DNA of 64,000 bases from Devosia riboflavina (GCF_000743575.1 NZ_JQGC01000007.1:186001-250000), one strand, 5' to 3'; positions 27,450 to 36,303 are shown, numbered from the stretch's first letter. Notes: generated from the letters alone by a model not told the origin. Numbers and translations: made by a program.

Positions 27450-28948
27450 TTTGTGTCTCCCCCGGGCGCGAGAGGCAGCGTCACGCGGAAGAGCGCGCCG
27501 CGATCCTGCGGGATATAGGCGATCTCACCACCGGCTCGTTCTACGAGTCTTTGGCTGAGCGCCAATCCCAGACCCGTGCCCTCGGGGCGCGTGGTGGTGA
27601 AGGGCGTAAACAGTTTCGGCACGAGTTCAGTGGGAACGCCGGGGCCGTTGTCGGCGATATCGAGGCGAACCGCGCCGCCGGCCTCCATGAGCTCGATCCG
27701 GACTTCTCGTGGCTCGGACTGCTCGGAGACGGCCTCGAGAGCATTGCGCAGCAGGTTGAAAATCACCTGTTCCAGCTCGACCGGGTCGGCGAGGACGCTG
27801 ACCGGCCTCGTGGAAAGGCGGGGTTGCAGGGTGACGGCGCGTTGAGCCGCTTCGCTGCCGAGCAGGGTCATCACTGAACGGACTGCGGCACCGAGATCGA
27901 CTGGCGCTGGCGGGGCACGTTGCGGACGCGACCAGTTGCGTAGACGCTCGAGAATGTCGGCGGCACGGCGGGCCTGCCCCACCGTGTCATCAAGCACTTT
28001 GCCGAGGGCTGCATTGTCCTGCCGGGCGAGGAGGTGCTTTCCGGCCTGCGCCTGGGAGAGAATGGCTGTCAGCGGCTGGGTCAGTTCGTGGGCCATGCCG
28101 CTCGCCATTTCGCCCATGGCGTTGACGCGGGCGGCGTGGGCGAGGCGGGACTCCATATCGCTGAGTTCGGCGCGGCGCTCGGCAAGGCGGGCGCGGGTGC
28201 GCTGTTGCATGAGGGTTGTGCCGATAGCGGCCAGAAGGCCGGCGCCGATGATAATGGCTGCCAGCCGATCGAGCGGCAGCAACTGACCGAGGCTGACCGG
28301 CATGGCTGCTTCGAGCAGCAGTGGCTGCGTGGCGCTGCCGAGGCGGCGAGAAAATTGCGGCGCGGCGGGCATCTCGGCGGGACCGAAGACCACCTGTCCA
28401 TCCGGCATGGTCAGGCGCAGGGTCGCATTGCCATTGCGCCAGAATGCTGCATCGGAGGCGAGCAATTGCGCGACATCGACGGCAAGCATCAATCCGTCCC
28501 GCGCCGCATCGTTGTTTGGGCTGCGCTTGACCATAAGGTAGTGGCCGGGGCGCTCGGGCGCGGTGAGGAGGGCGGTCTGGCCAGTCGAAGCTGCCGCTGC
28601 TGCCTTGATCGCTTCGGCGAGGTTGGGTTCCAGCGGCCCCGTGCCGGCCATTGGCGCCATACCATCAAGCGGCATGAGCTGGATTTCGTCGATGCGTGGA
28701 TAGAAGCGCAGGATCGTCGTGGCGACTTCGAGGAAGGCGCTGCTGTCGGTCTTGTCCGCCTGGGCGATGGCGGAGAGCGCTGTCAGATGAGCATCATGCT
28801 GGTCGGCGCGTTGTGCGGCTTCAGCGGCCAGGGTCGAGCCGGCCTGTTCCAGCTCGCCGAGCAGGGTCACCTGGCGATAAGAGCCGAGGCCTGCCGTGCC
28901 GAGCAGGGCCAGTCCCACCCACCAGATCCAAAACCACTTCATCCGCAC
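27446..28948 (-). CDS. Sensor histidine kinase with periplasmic domain
   Basis: This membrane kinase partners the overlapping response regulator. Helix 1 (about 5-25) and helix 2 (about 228-246) flank a periplasmic sensor of about 200 residues. After a short coiled coil (RTRARLAERRAELSDMESRLAHAARVNAMGEM) comes the phospho-acceptor His287 in GMAHELTQPLTAIL, the HELxQP type of FixL/DctB kinases. The ATPase domain has NLLRNALEAV (N box), DNGPGVP (G1) and GTGLGLALSQRLVE (G2). The start is GTG at 28948 or ATG at 28942, with no decisive ribosome site. The periplasmic HbpS-like neighbour is a candidate ligand-sensing partner. Confidence 0.92.
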   Translation of the reverse strand: MRMKWFWIWWVGLALLGTAGLGSYRQVTLLGELEQAGSTLAAEAAQRADQHDAHLTALSAIAQADKTDSSAFLEVATTILRFYPRIDEIQLMPLDGMAPMAGTGPLEPNLAEAIKAAAAASTGQTALLTAPERPGHYLMVKRSPNNDAARDGLMLAVDVAQLLASDAAFWRNGNATLRLTMPDGQVVFGPAEMPAAPQFSRRLGSATQPLLLEAAMPVSLGQLLPLDRLAAIIIGAGLLAAIGTTLMQQRTRARLAERRAELSDMESRLAHAARVNAMGEMASGMAHELTQPLTAILSQAQAGKHLLARQDNAALGKVLDDTVGQARRAADILERLRNWSRPQRAPPAPVDLGAAVRSVMTLLGSEAAQRAVTLQPRLSTRPVSVLADPVELEQVIFNLLRNALEAVSEQSEPREVRIELMEAGGAVRLDIADNGPGVPTELVPKLFTPFTTTRPEGTGLGLALSQRLVERAGGEIAYIPQDRGALFRVTLPLAPGGDTK

Positions 28949-29022
28949 GGCATGCCAGCGTTCAACATGCCGCCATCAATGGCTCAATCTGCCCCCTCGC
29001 GGCAAGATCAATCGCCTTATGG

Positions 29023-30450
29023 TCAGGCCGTGGCCCGCAATTGCGCCTCGGTGGGCAGGCGCAAGGCTGAGCCAATGCCGAGGATGATGGGGCAGTCGAG
29101 ATCGAGCTTCTTGGACTCTTCCGCGGCATCGCGCAGGCAGGTGTGAATGATGTTTTGGCTGGGACGGCTGACATTGGAGGCGAAGACCACCGGCGTGTCG
29201 TGAGCAAGGCCGGCAGCGAGAAGGCGAGCCACCAGTTCACCCGAAGTGCGGCCGGCCATATAGTAGAGGTGGGTCGTCGATTTGTCAGCGAGGGCGGTCC
29301 AATCGAGATTGACCGGCAGTTTGCCGTCGCGGCTATGGGCGGTGACGAAGCGGACGGACTGGGCGCAATCGCGGTGGGTCAGCGAGAGTTTCAGTTCCGA
29401 GGCCAATGCAAGGGCGGTGGTGATGCCGGGAACGACGTCCACAGGAATACCAGCGCGGTTGAGTTCGGCGATTTCCTCGCCGGCCCGGCCGAAGATCATC
29501 GGGTCGCCGGATTTGAGACGCACCACATGGCGGCCTGCCTTGGCGAGGGTGATCATGGTCCGATTGATATCTTCCTGCCTGCAGCTATCGCGGCCGCCGC
29601 GTTTGCCGACGAGAATGCGCTTGGCCTCGCGCCGCGCCAGTTCGAGCACGTCGTCGGAAACGAGATCGTCGAAGAGGATGACGTCGGCTGCTTGCAGCGC
29701 GCGCATGGCTTTGAGGGTGAGATACTCGGCGTCGCCGGGGCCGGCGCCGACAAGGGTGACCCGACCGCCGTCGGTGCCTTTGGCTGCCTCGATCCAGTTT
29801 TCGAGTTCGGCTTCTTCGGCAGGCGTATGGAAGGCTTTTTCGGCGAGTCGCTGCCAGAAGTGGCGGCGTTCCGGGCCGGGATCAAGCAGGCTCGTGGCGC
29901 GGGTGCGGATGTGGCGGGCAAGGCCGGCCCAATCGGTTAGGCTTTTGGGCAGCATGGCTTCCACCCGCTGGCGCACGGCCTGGCCGAGAATGGGCGCAGC
30001 GCCTGAGGTCGAAATGCCTACGACCAGCGGCGAGCGATTGACGATGGAGCCGAACTGGAAATCGCAGAAGGCCGGCTTGTCGATGACATTGACAGGGACG
30101 CCGAAGCGACGCGCTGCGCCGGCGAAATGGGCGGCCTCGTCTTCGTCCTCGCAGTCGCCGACTGCCATGGCATAGCCGGTCCAAGCTATGACGGTCCAAT
30201 GGCCATTGAGAAGAGTTACTTGCCCGGACGTTGCAAGGCCTCGCATCTCTTCGGAAAGTTCACTTTCGGGCGCGGCGACTTCGACCGTGGCGCCGGTTGC
30301 CGCCAACAGCTCGGCTTTCCAGGCTGCCGCTTCCGAGCCACCGGCAAGCAGAACGCGCTTGCCGGTGAGGGTGTAAAAGACCGGAAGGGTCGAGAGGGCA
30401 GCAAGGCGCGGACGCTGTGCTTCACCCGGCTGGCGCGTGACGATGTGCAT
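29023..30450 (-). CDS. cysG: Siroheme synthase (CysG: precorrin-2 dehydrogenase/ferrochelatase and SUMT)
   Basis: This makes siroheme for nitrite reductase from uroporphyrinogen III. The N-terminal part (about 20-160) is the dehydrogenase/chelatase, with LLAGGSEAAAWKAELL in place of the usual GGGxVAxRK nucleotide motif and FGSIVNRSPLVVGISTSGAAPIL. The C-terminal part (about 225-470) is the SAM-dependent methyltransferase: VTLVGAGPGDAEYLTLKAMRAL, the GKRGGRDSCRQEDIN region, and RLKSGDPMIFGRAGEEI. The start at 30450 is chosen over a longer frame because it begins the conserved core. It is the last gene of the nir operon, 22 bases after the transporter gene. Confidence 0.95.
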   Translation of the reverse strand: MHIVTRQPGEAQRPRLAALSTLPVFYTLTGKRVLLAGGSEAAAWKAELLAATGATVEVAAPESELSEEMRGLATSGQVTLLNGHWTVIAWTGYAMAVGDCEDEDEAAHFAGAARRFGVPVNVIDKPAFCDFQFGSIVNRSPLVVGISTSGAAPILGQAVRQRVEAMLPKSLTDWAGLARHIRTRATSLLDPGPERRHFWQRLAEKAFHTPAEEAELENWIEAAKGTDGGRVTLVGAGPGDAEYLTLKAMRALQAADVILFDDLVSDDVLELARREAKRILVGKRGGRDSCRQEDINRTMITLAKAGRHVVRLKSGDPMIFGRAGEEIAELNRAGIPVDVVPGITTALALASELKLSLTHRDCAQSVRFVTAHSRDGKLPVNLDWTALADKSTTHLYYMAGRTSGELVARLLAAGLAHDTPVVFASNVSRPSQNIIHTCLRDAAEESKKLDLDCPIILGIGSALRLPTEAQLRATA

Positions 30451-30472
30451 CTCCCGGTCTCCTTGTTCGTGG

Positions 30473-31336
30473 TTATTCGGCCGCGACGGGGCTGGCGCCG
30501 ACTTCGCGCACGGCGCCGACGGTCGAGGGCTTCTTGCGCGAGGGGGCGGTGCGGCTGTGGGTGGCGTAGAGGGTGAGGCCGACAAAGGTCAGGCCGCCGA
30601 CGAGATTGCCGACAACGGTGGGGATCTCGTTCCAGACCATGTAGTCCCAGAAGGAAAACTGGCCGCCGAGCAAGATGCCCGAGGGGAAGAGGAACATGTT
30701 CACGATGGAATGCTCAAAACCCATGTAGAAAAAGAGCATGATGGGCATCCACATGCCCAGAACCTTGCCGGTGACCGAATTGGACATCATGGCGGCGACG
30801 ACGCCGGTCGAGACCATCCAGTTGCAGAGCACGCCGCGGATGAAGAGCGTCAGCATGCCGGCAGCGCCATGGGCGGCATAGCCGAGGGTGCGGCCTTCAC
30901 CGATATGGCCGATGCGTTCGCCCACGGCGTCGGGCGCCTGGGTGAAACCGAAGGTGACGACCACGGCCATCATCAGCGCCACGGTGAGGGCGCCGGCAAA
31001 ATTGCCGGCAAAGACGAGACCCCAATTGCGCAACACACCGCCTATGGTCACGCCGGGGCGCTTGTCGATGAGGGCGAGAGGCACGAGAGTGAAGACGCCG
31101 GTGAGGAGGTCAAAGCCCATGAGATAGAGGAGGCAGAAGCCGACGGGGAAGAGGATGGCCCCGGCAAGCGGCTGGCCGGTCTGTACGCTGATGGTGATAG
31201 CGAAGGCAGCGGCGAGGGCCAGGATGGCACCGGCCATGAATGCGCGGATCAGCGTGTCCCTGGTGGACATGAAGACCTTTGCCTCGCCGGCGTCGATCAT
31301 CTTCTTGATGAAGTCGGTGGGGGCGACGTAGTCCAT
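30473..31336 (-). CDS. Formate/nitrite transporter family channel
   Basis: This pentameric FNT channel should move nitrite across the inner membrane. About six helices are seen, with the family's first signature region (FMAGAILALAAAFAITISVQTG), LMGFDLLTGVFTLVPLALIDKR, GNFAGALTVALMMAV and GVLCNWMVSTGVVAAMMSNSVTGK, and the GFEHSIVNMF signature with its histidine. Length is 287 after starting at 31336, preceded by AGGAGAG. A charged C-terminal tail (SRTAPSRKKPST) follows. It lies between nirD and cysG, so nitrite is the likely substrate (NirC-like). Confidence 0.92.
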   Translation of the reverse strand: MDYVAPTDFIKKMIDAGEAKVFMSTRDTLIRAFMAGAILALAAAFAITISVQTGQPLAGAILFPVGFCLLYLMGFDLLTGVFTLVPLALIDKRPGVTIGGVLRNWGLVFAGNFAGALTVALMMAVVVTFGFTQAPDAVGERIGHIGEGRTLGYAAHGAAGMLTLFIRGVLCNWMVSTGVVAAMMSNSVTGKVLGMWMPIMLFFYMGFEHSIVNMFLFPSGILLGGQFSFWDYMVWNEIPTVVGNLVGGLTFVGLTLYATHSRTAPSRKKPSTVGAVREVGASPVAAE

Positions 31337-31377
31337 TTTACTCTCCTGAAGGTCGATGGTGTGTCGAGGGAAGGGTT

Positions 31378-31719
31378 TCAGGCGGCCGTGGCCGCGGCGA
31401 AGCTGTGCGCATCGATGAGGATGCGGTCCTGGTGGAGGCGGAGCGGATAGGTCCGCACCGCGCCCTTGTCGGCGCCTTGGGCGGTGCCGGTTTCGAGTGA
31501 GAAAACCCAGTTGTGAAGCGGGCAGGTGACCTGTGCGCCATGGACGATGCCCTGGCTCAGGGGGCCGCCTTTGTGCGGGCACTGGTCGTCGATGGCGAAA
31601 ACCCTGTCATCGGCAGTGCGAAAGACGGCGATCTTGCCGAGCGGCGTCTTGATGCAGCGGGCGCCGCGGCGGGGAACGTCTTCGAGGCACCCGATATCGA
31701 CCCAATCGTTCATGGCCAT
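31378..31719 (-). CDS. nirD: Assimilatory nitrite reductase small subunit
   Basis: This Rieske-type [2Fe-2S] subunit works with NirB to reduce nitrite to ammonium with NAD(P)H. The cluster ligands are in CPHKGGPLSQG (about 48-58) and CPLHNWVFSLETG (about 67-79), the C-x-H ... C-x2-H pattern. Length is 113, normal for NirD. The start at 31719 overlaps the nirB stop (TGATG), indicating coupled translation. A second in-frame ATG at 31713 is also possible. Confidence 0.95.
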   Translation of the reverse strand: MAMNDWVDIGCLEDVPRRGARCIKTPLGKIAVFRTADDRVFAIDDQCPHKGGPLSQGIVHGAQVTCPLHNWVFSLETGTAQGADKGAVRTYPLRLHQDRILIDAHSFAAATAA

Positions 31720-34166
31720 CACTCCGCTGCCTGCAACATCTGGAAATCGGCCATGGCCGCGAATTCGTGGGCGTCGCGGCCGTTGACGCGCTCTTCCCAG
31801 GGATCGACCTGGGCGAATTTCTGCGAATAGACGAAGCGCTCGAAGAGCTGGCGGCGCTTGGCCAGGTCCTCGACCACATTGACCTTGATCGAGTCCGAGC
31901 CGACGCGCTTGGCCCATTTGTAGATGCGCTCGAGGTAGCGGCCCTGCTCGCGATAGAGCTGGGTCAGGGCGGCGATGATCTCCATCGCCTCGTCCTCGGT
32001 CTTGGCATGGCAGAGGACTTCCGTGCCCTTGATGTCGAGGCCGGCGGCGCCGCCGAAGTGGATTTCGTAACCGGAGTCGACGCAGATCACGCCGATGTCT
32101 TTGCAGGTTGCCTCGGCGCAATTGCGTGGGCAGCCGGAGACGGCGAGTTTCAGTTTCGCCGGGGTCCAGGAGCCCCACATGAACTTTTCGATGCGCACGC
32201 CAAGGCCCGTCGAATCCTGCGTGCCGAAGCGGCACCAGTCCGAACCGACACATGTCTTTACCGTGCGCAGACCTTTGGCATAGGCGGCGCCCGACATCAT
32301 GCCGGCCTTGTTGAGATCGGCCCAGACGGCGGGCAGGTCTTCCTTCTTGATGCCCAAAAGATCGATGCGCTGACCGCCAGTCACCTTGATGGTGGGGACG
32401 TCAAACTTGTCGGCGACATCGGCGATGGCGCGTAGCTCGTTGGCGGTGGTGAGGCCGCCGAACATGCGCGGTACCACCGAATAGGTGCCGTCCTTCTGGA
32501 TATTGGCGTGGACGCGTTCATTGATGAAGCGCGACTGGCCGTCGTCCTCATATTCGCCGGGCCAGTTGGCAACGAGATAGTAGTTGAGAGCCGGGCGGCA
32601 CTTGGCGCAGCCGCATGAGGTTTTCCAGCCCAGTTCCTGCATCACGGCGGGGATGGATTTCAGCTCCTGCGCCACGATCAGGCGGCGCACTTCGTCGTGG
32701 CCCAGCTCGGTGCAATTGCACATGGGCTGGATGGCGGCGGGATTGTACTTATCGCCCAATGTCGCCATCAGCAGCTTTTCGACGAGGCCGGTGCAGGAGC
32801 CGCAGGAGGCCGAGGCCTTGGTATGGGCGCGAACGTCGTCGAGCGAGGTCAGGCCCTTGGAGGTGATGGCATTGGCAATGGTGCCCTTGCAGACGCCACT
32901 GCAGCCGCAGATTTCGGCTTCGGCGGGGAGGGCTGCAACGGCGGCAAGCGGGTCGGCAGACGCACCGCCGCCGTAGCTCTGGCCGTAGATCAGGGTGTCG
33001 CGCATGGGCGCGATGTCAGTGCCGCGCTTCAAGAGGTCGAAGAACCATGACCCATCGGCGGTATCGCCATAGAGCACGGCGCCGAGAACGCGATTGTCCT
33101 TGAGGACGACGCGCTTGTAGACCCCGGCCGTGGCGTCCCGCAGCACGATCTCTTCGCGGTCGTCGGCCTCGGCAAAATCACCGGCGGAATAGAGGCTTAC
33201 ACCGGTTACCTTGAGTTGCGTGGCGGTCTGCACCGGCTTGAAGGTGGCCTCCGTGCCGGTCAGGGTCTTGGCGGCGACCTTGGCCATGTCATAGAGGGGC
33301 GCGACGAGGCCGTAGACGGCGCCCTTGTGCTCGACGCATTCGCCCAGCGCGAGAATGTCGGAGTCGGAGGTCACCATGGCATCATCGACGACGATACCGC
33401 GATTGATCTCGATGCCGGCGTCGGTTGCGAGGCGCGTTTCCGGGCGAATGCCCGCGGCCATGACCACGAGGTCGGCGGGGTAGATGGTGCCATCATCGAG
33501 CGCTACGGCTTCGACGCGGTCAGTCCCGAGGATGGCCTTGGTCTGCGCCTTGCAATGAACTTTTATGCCCCGACCTTCCAACTCGCGGCGCAGCAGATAG
33601 CCGGCGGCAGCGTCGAGCTGGCGCTCCATCAGGTGACCGGAGAGGTGGAGAACGACGACTTCCATGCCGCGCCCGCGCAGGGCTGCGGCGGCTTCGAGGC
33701 CCAAGAGGCCGCCGCCGATGACCACGGCTTTCGCATCGGGTTTGTCGGCCATTGAAACCATGGCTTCGACATCGTCGAGATCGCGGAAGGCGCGCACACC
33801 CGGCAGGTAGCGACCGGCGATGGGGAGGATGAAGGGGGCGGAGCCGGTGGCGATGACCAGCCGGTCATAGGGTGTCTCGACGCCATCGGCAAAGACGGTT
33901 TTGGCCGCGCGGTCGATTTTGGTCACCGTCTGGCCGAAGCGGCAGCGCACATTGTTGGCGGCGTACCAGTCGGCATCGTGGGTGACGATGTCTTCATAGC
34001 GCTTTTCGCCGGCGAGAACCGGCGAGAGCATGATGCGGTTGTAGTTACCGCGCGGTTCGGCACCGAACAGGGTGACGTCGTAGCGACCGGGTTCGGCTTC
34101 GAAGAGATGTTCCAGCATGCGGCCCGAGGCCATGCCAGCACCGATGATGACGAGTTTTTCGGCCAT
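31719..34166 (-). CDS. nirB: Assimilatory nitrite reductase large subunit
   Basis: This cytoplasmic flavo-siroheme enzyme reduces nitrite to ammonia. In order it has an N-terminal FAD fold (LVIIGAGMASGRMLEHLF), an NAD-binding fold (AVVIGGGLLGLEAAAAL), two BFD-like [2Fe-2S] segments (CGCSGVCKGTIANAI, and CNCTELGHDEVRRLI leading to CGCAKCRPAL), and the siroheme/[4Fe-4S] domain with TCVGSDWCRFGTQDSTG and SGCPRNCAEATCKDIG. Length (815) is normal. The start at 34166 follows GGGAAGAAC. It heads nirB-nirD-FNT-cysG behind a leader with a terminator hairpin, so expression is likely controlled by NasT antitermination. Confidence 0.96.
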   Translation of the reverse strand: MAEKLVIIGAGMASGRMLEHLFEAEPGRYDVTLFGAEPRGNYNRIMLSPVLAGEKRYEDIVTHDADWYAANNVRCRFGQTVTKIDRAAKTVFADGVETPYDRLVIATGSAPFILPIAGRYLPGVRAFRDLDDVEAMVSMADKPDAKAVVIGGGLLGLEAAAALRGRGMEVVVLHLSGHLMERQLDAAAGYLLRRELEGRGIKVHCKAQTKAILGTDRVEAVALDDGTIYPADLVVMAAGIRPETRLATDAGIEINRGIVVDDAMVTSDSDILALGECVEHKGAVYGLVAPLYDMAKVAAKTLTGTEATFKPVQTATQLKVTGVSLYSAGDFAEADDREEIVLRDATAGVYKRVVLKDNRVLGAVLYGDTADGSWFFDLLKRGTDIAPMRDTLIYGQSYGGGASADPLAAVAALPAEAEICGCSGVCKGTIANAITSKGLTSLDDVRAHTKASASCGSCTGLVEKLLMATLGDKYNPAAIQPMCNCTELGHDEVRRLIVAQELKSIPAVMQELGWKTSCGCAKCRPALNYYLVANWPGEYEDDGQSRFINERVHANIQKDGTYSVVPRMFGGLTTANELRAIADVADKFDVPTIKVTGGQRIDLLGIKKEDLPAVWADLNKAGMMSGAAYAKGLRTVKTCVGSDWCRFGTQDSTGLGVRIEKFMWGSWTPAKLKLAVSGCPRNCAEATCKDIGVICVDSGYEIHFGGAAGLDIKGTEVLCHAKTEDEAMEIIAALTQLYREQGRYLERIYKWAKRVGSDSIKVNVVEDLAKRRQLFERFVYSQKFAQVDPWEERVNGRDAHEFAAMADFQMLQAAE

Positions 34167-34175
34167 GTTCTTCCC

Positions 34176-34243
34176 AAAACGAAAACGCCGCCAACCAGCA
34201 GGGACCTCGTCGCAAGACGAAGGCTCTGAAGGTTGGCGGCGTT
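34176..34243 (-). terminator. Attenuator (leader terminator) upstream of nirB
   Basis: AACGCCGCCAACC and GGTTGGCGGCGTT (34184-34196 and 34231-34243) form a perfect 13-bp stem, with a smaller TCGTC/GACGA hairpin inside. On the minus strand the stem runs into TTCGTTTT, 10-17 bases before the nirB start. A terminator immediately before the first gene implies regulated read-through. Confidence 0.85.
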
Positions 34244-34403
34244 GCCAATATGTGGCGCCCATCGTTGGACGCCGGAATTTCAATGCGCCGAGGCGCTTGG
34301 GAGTATCCTTGCAGGAAGCGTGCCAAACGGCCGTGCGCAGTAAAATCCGAGGTTGCTCAGGACTTTACGCGGCGCGCCTCAGCAATTGATTCATCGACTT
34401 AAT

Positions 34404-34417
34404 GTGCTGCTTTGCAC
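34404..34417 (-). promoter_or_regulatory. ANTAR-type hexaloop hairpin in the nirB leader
   Basis: On the minus strand GTGC-AAAGCA-GCAC forms a 4-bp stem with a six-base loop having A at position 1 and G at position 4, the consensus recognised by ANTAR proteins such as NasR/NasT. It lies upstream of the leader terminator. A second clear hexaloop of the usual pair was not found by eye. Confidence 0.55.
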
Positions 34418-34446
34418 GGCAGTTCGGCGTTCTGCTCATATTTTGA

Positions 34447-35670
34447 TCATGAGCCGCGTTGTGCCGCGATATAGGCATCGAGCGTGTCGGGATCAAAATC
34501 CGTCCCGTCGAAGAAGCCATCCGGCCCCAAGGTCAGGTGTCCGCCGATGGCGCCAACTTCGGTCGGTTCACGCAAGGCGCCTTCAATCTTGCTGCTGGCG
34601 CCCGGCACGGGCATGCCCATGCCGGAAAGGGCGGCTCGATAAAGATCGGGCCGATAGCTGGCTGCAGCTTTCTGCGCGTTTTGCGGCTTATGGGCCACCT
34701 GGCCCCAGCGCACCATCTGCGAATAGAACCAGAGGGCGTGGCTCACCCAAGGGAAGTTGGCGGCGCGGGAATAGGGCACGAAGAAATCCGGCATGAACCG
34801 TTCGACGCCCGGCTCGAATTGCAGTTTTCCGGTCACGGCGCGCAGGATGAGATCGGCGTCTATACCCAGCCGATCCTCGCGGGCCAGCATGGCGGCGAGG
34901 GCCATGTGGTTGGCCGGGTCTTCGCACCAGCGCGCGGCGCGGGTTGCGGCGCGCAGCAGGGCGGCGAGCTGTTCGGGAAAGCGCTCGGCCCATTGCAGGC
35001 GCGTGCCCAACACCTTGTCCGGGCTCATCTGCCAGATCTGGCCCTTAGTGGTGACAATCCGACCGACGCCGCGCGCCACGGCGACCGAGCCGAAGGGTTC
35101 ACCGACGCAAAATCCGTCGGTGCGCTTGGCCGCGAGCGCATCGGCCTGCAAAGGCGGGGGCACGATGACGATGTCGACGTCGCGGTCCGGGTCGATCCCT
35201 GAAGCGGCCAGCCAATAGCGCAAGGCATAGTTATGGGCGCTTTCGGGATGCACCACGGCGAGGCGCAGGTGTGGCTCGCCGGAGCGCGCACGATCCGCGA
35301 TGACTTTTCGGAGGGCCGCACCAACAGGGCCGGGCGCGCCGTCCTCGGGTGCGCCGGCCTCTGCCATTTTATCCCAGATGGCGTTGGACATGGTGATGGC
35401 AGCGCCGCCGAGACCGAGCGCCATGGGGGCAATCACCGCCGCGTCGAGCGGGGTCAGGCCGAGATTGGCACTGAGGGGCATGGGTCCGAGCATATGGGCC
35501 ACGTCGAGATGGCCGATGGCGACGCGGTCGCGAATATTGGCCCAGGAGGTCTCGCGCACGAGGTTGAGGTGCAGGCCCTCGCTCTCGGCAAAGCCGAATT
35601 CTTCGGCGGCGAGCAGCACCGCGCTATCGAGCAGGGGCACATATCCGGCTGATATCTGCGTCAGGCCCAT
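34447..35670 (-). CDS. nasS: Nitrate/nitrite sensor NasS (NrtA-like)
   Basis: In known systems NasS binds nitrate or nitrite and holds or releases the antiterminator NasT. The protein is an NrtA/CmpA-like periplasmic-binding fold without a signal peptide (it begins MGLTQISAGYVPLLDSAVLL), consistent with a cytoplasmic sensor. Family segments include LDVAHMLGPMPLSANLGLTP, NYALRYWLAASGIDPDRDV, DGFCVGEPFG and FFVPYSRAANFPWVSHALWF. Length is 407. The start at 35670 has no fused extension and follows nasT by 16 bases. It ends 280 bases before nirB. Confidence 0.93.
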   Translation of the reverse strand: MGLTQISAGYVPLLDSAVLLAAEEFGFAESEGLHLNLVRETSWANIRDRVAIGHLDVAHMLGPMPLSANLGLTPLDAAVIAPMALGLGGAAITMSNAIWDKMAEAGAPEDGAPGPVGAALRKVIADRARSGEPHLRLAVVHPESAHNYALRYWLAASGIDPDRDVDIVIVPPPLQADALAAKRTDGFCVGEPFGSVAVARGVGRIVTTKGQIWQMSPDKVLGTRLQWAERFPEQLAALLRAATRAARWCEDPANHMALAAMLAREDRLGIDADLILRAVTGKLQFEPGVERFMPDFFVPYSRAANFPWVSHALWFYSQMVRWGQVAHKPQNAQKAAASYRPDLYRAALSGMGMPVPGASSKIEGALREPTEVGAIGGHLTLGPDGFFDGTDFDPDTLDAYIAAQRGS

Positions 35671-35686
35671 GAGCAAAAATCCTTCT

Positions 35687-36274
35687 TCATGGTCCCAAAA
35701 GCTCCGCGGCCGTGACGACCGCCTGGGCAATTTCGACGATCTTGCGGTTCTGGTTCATGGCGGTGGTCCGCAGCAACGCATAGGCGGCATCTTCGGAAAG
35801 GCCGCGCGATGTCATCAGAATACCCTTGGCCTTGTCGATGACCTTGCGCCCCTGCAATTCGGAGCGGGCGGCTTCTAGTTCATCGCGCAGCCGCGAAAAG
35901 GCGCGAAAACGGACGATGGCCATGTCGAGGATTGGCTTGATGCGGTCCTTGCGTAGCCCGTCCACCACATAGGCGGAAACGCCGGCATCGACCGCCGCCT
36001 CGATTTCGGCAGGGTCGGATTTGTCGACGAACATGGCGATCGGTCGCTTGATGGTGCGGCTCAGGGCGAAGAAATGCTCCAGCACGTCGCGATTGGGATT
36101 TTCGAGGTCGATGATGACCACATCGGGCGCGATCTCGCCGATGCGCTGCGCGACATCCTCGATATCGGTAATGACGCGCACCGAAGCATGGCCGGCCTCG
36201 CGCAGCCCGGCCTCGATGATCGAGGCGCGGATCGCGTTGTCGTCAATCACCAGAATCGAAAGCGACTCTGTCAT
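35687..36274 (-). CDS. nasT: ANTAR-domain antiterminator NasT
   Basis: NasT binds leader RNA and allows transcription through the terminator before nitrate/nitrite genes when NasS releases it. A pseudo-receiver (1-120; LVIDDNAIRASII, VVIIDLENPNRDVL) is joined by a helical linker to the ANTAR domain (about 130-192), with the typical GRKVIDKAKGILMTSRGLSEDAAYALLRTTAMNQNRKIVEIAQ. Length (195) is standard. The start at 36274 (MTESLSILVIDD) begins the receiver fold. It is upstream of nasS in one operon, and its presumed RNA target is the nirB leader. Confidence 0.95.
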   Translation of the reverse strand: MTESLSILVIDDNAIRASIIEAGLREAGHASVRVITDIEDVAQRIGEIAPDVVIIDLENPNRDVLEHFFALSRTIKRPIAMFVDKSDPAEIEAAVDAGVSAYVVDGLRKDRIKPILDMAIVRFRAFSRLRDELEAARSELQGRKVIDKAKGILMTSRGLSEDAAYALLRTTAMNQNRKIVEIAQAVVTAAELLGP

Positions 36275-36303
36275 GGACCTCAACTGCAAGGATGTCGGCG
36301 GCT

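Noticed and set aside
30437-31450. Plus-strand 337-residue Glu/His/Gly-rich frame opposite the FNT gene
   Set aside because: It is the antisense of hydrophobic FNT helices, giving artificial polar repeats; no start signal or homology pattern is seen.
34434-34454. GCTCAT-N9-ATGAGC dyad at the nasS stop codon
   Set aside because: The short stem partly lies in coding sequence and lacks a T-tract; it is too weak to call an operator or terminator, though a nirB promoter may lie here.
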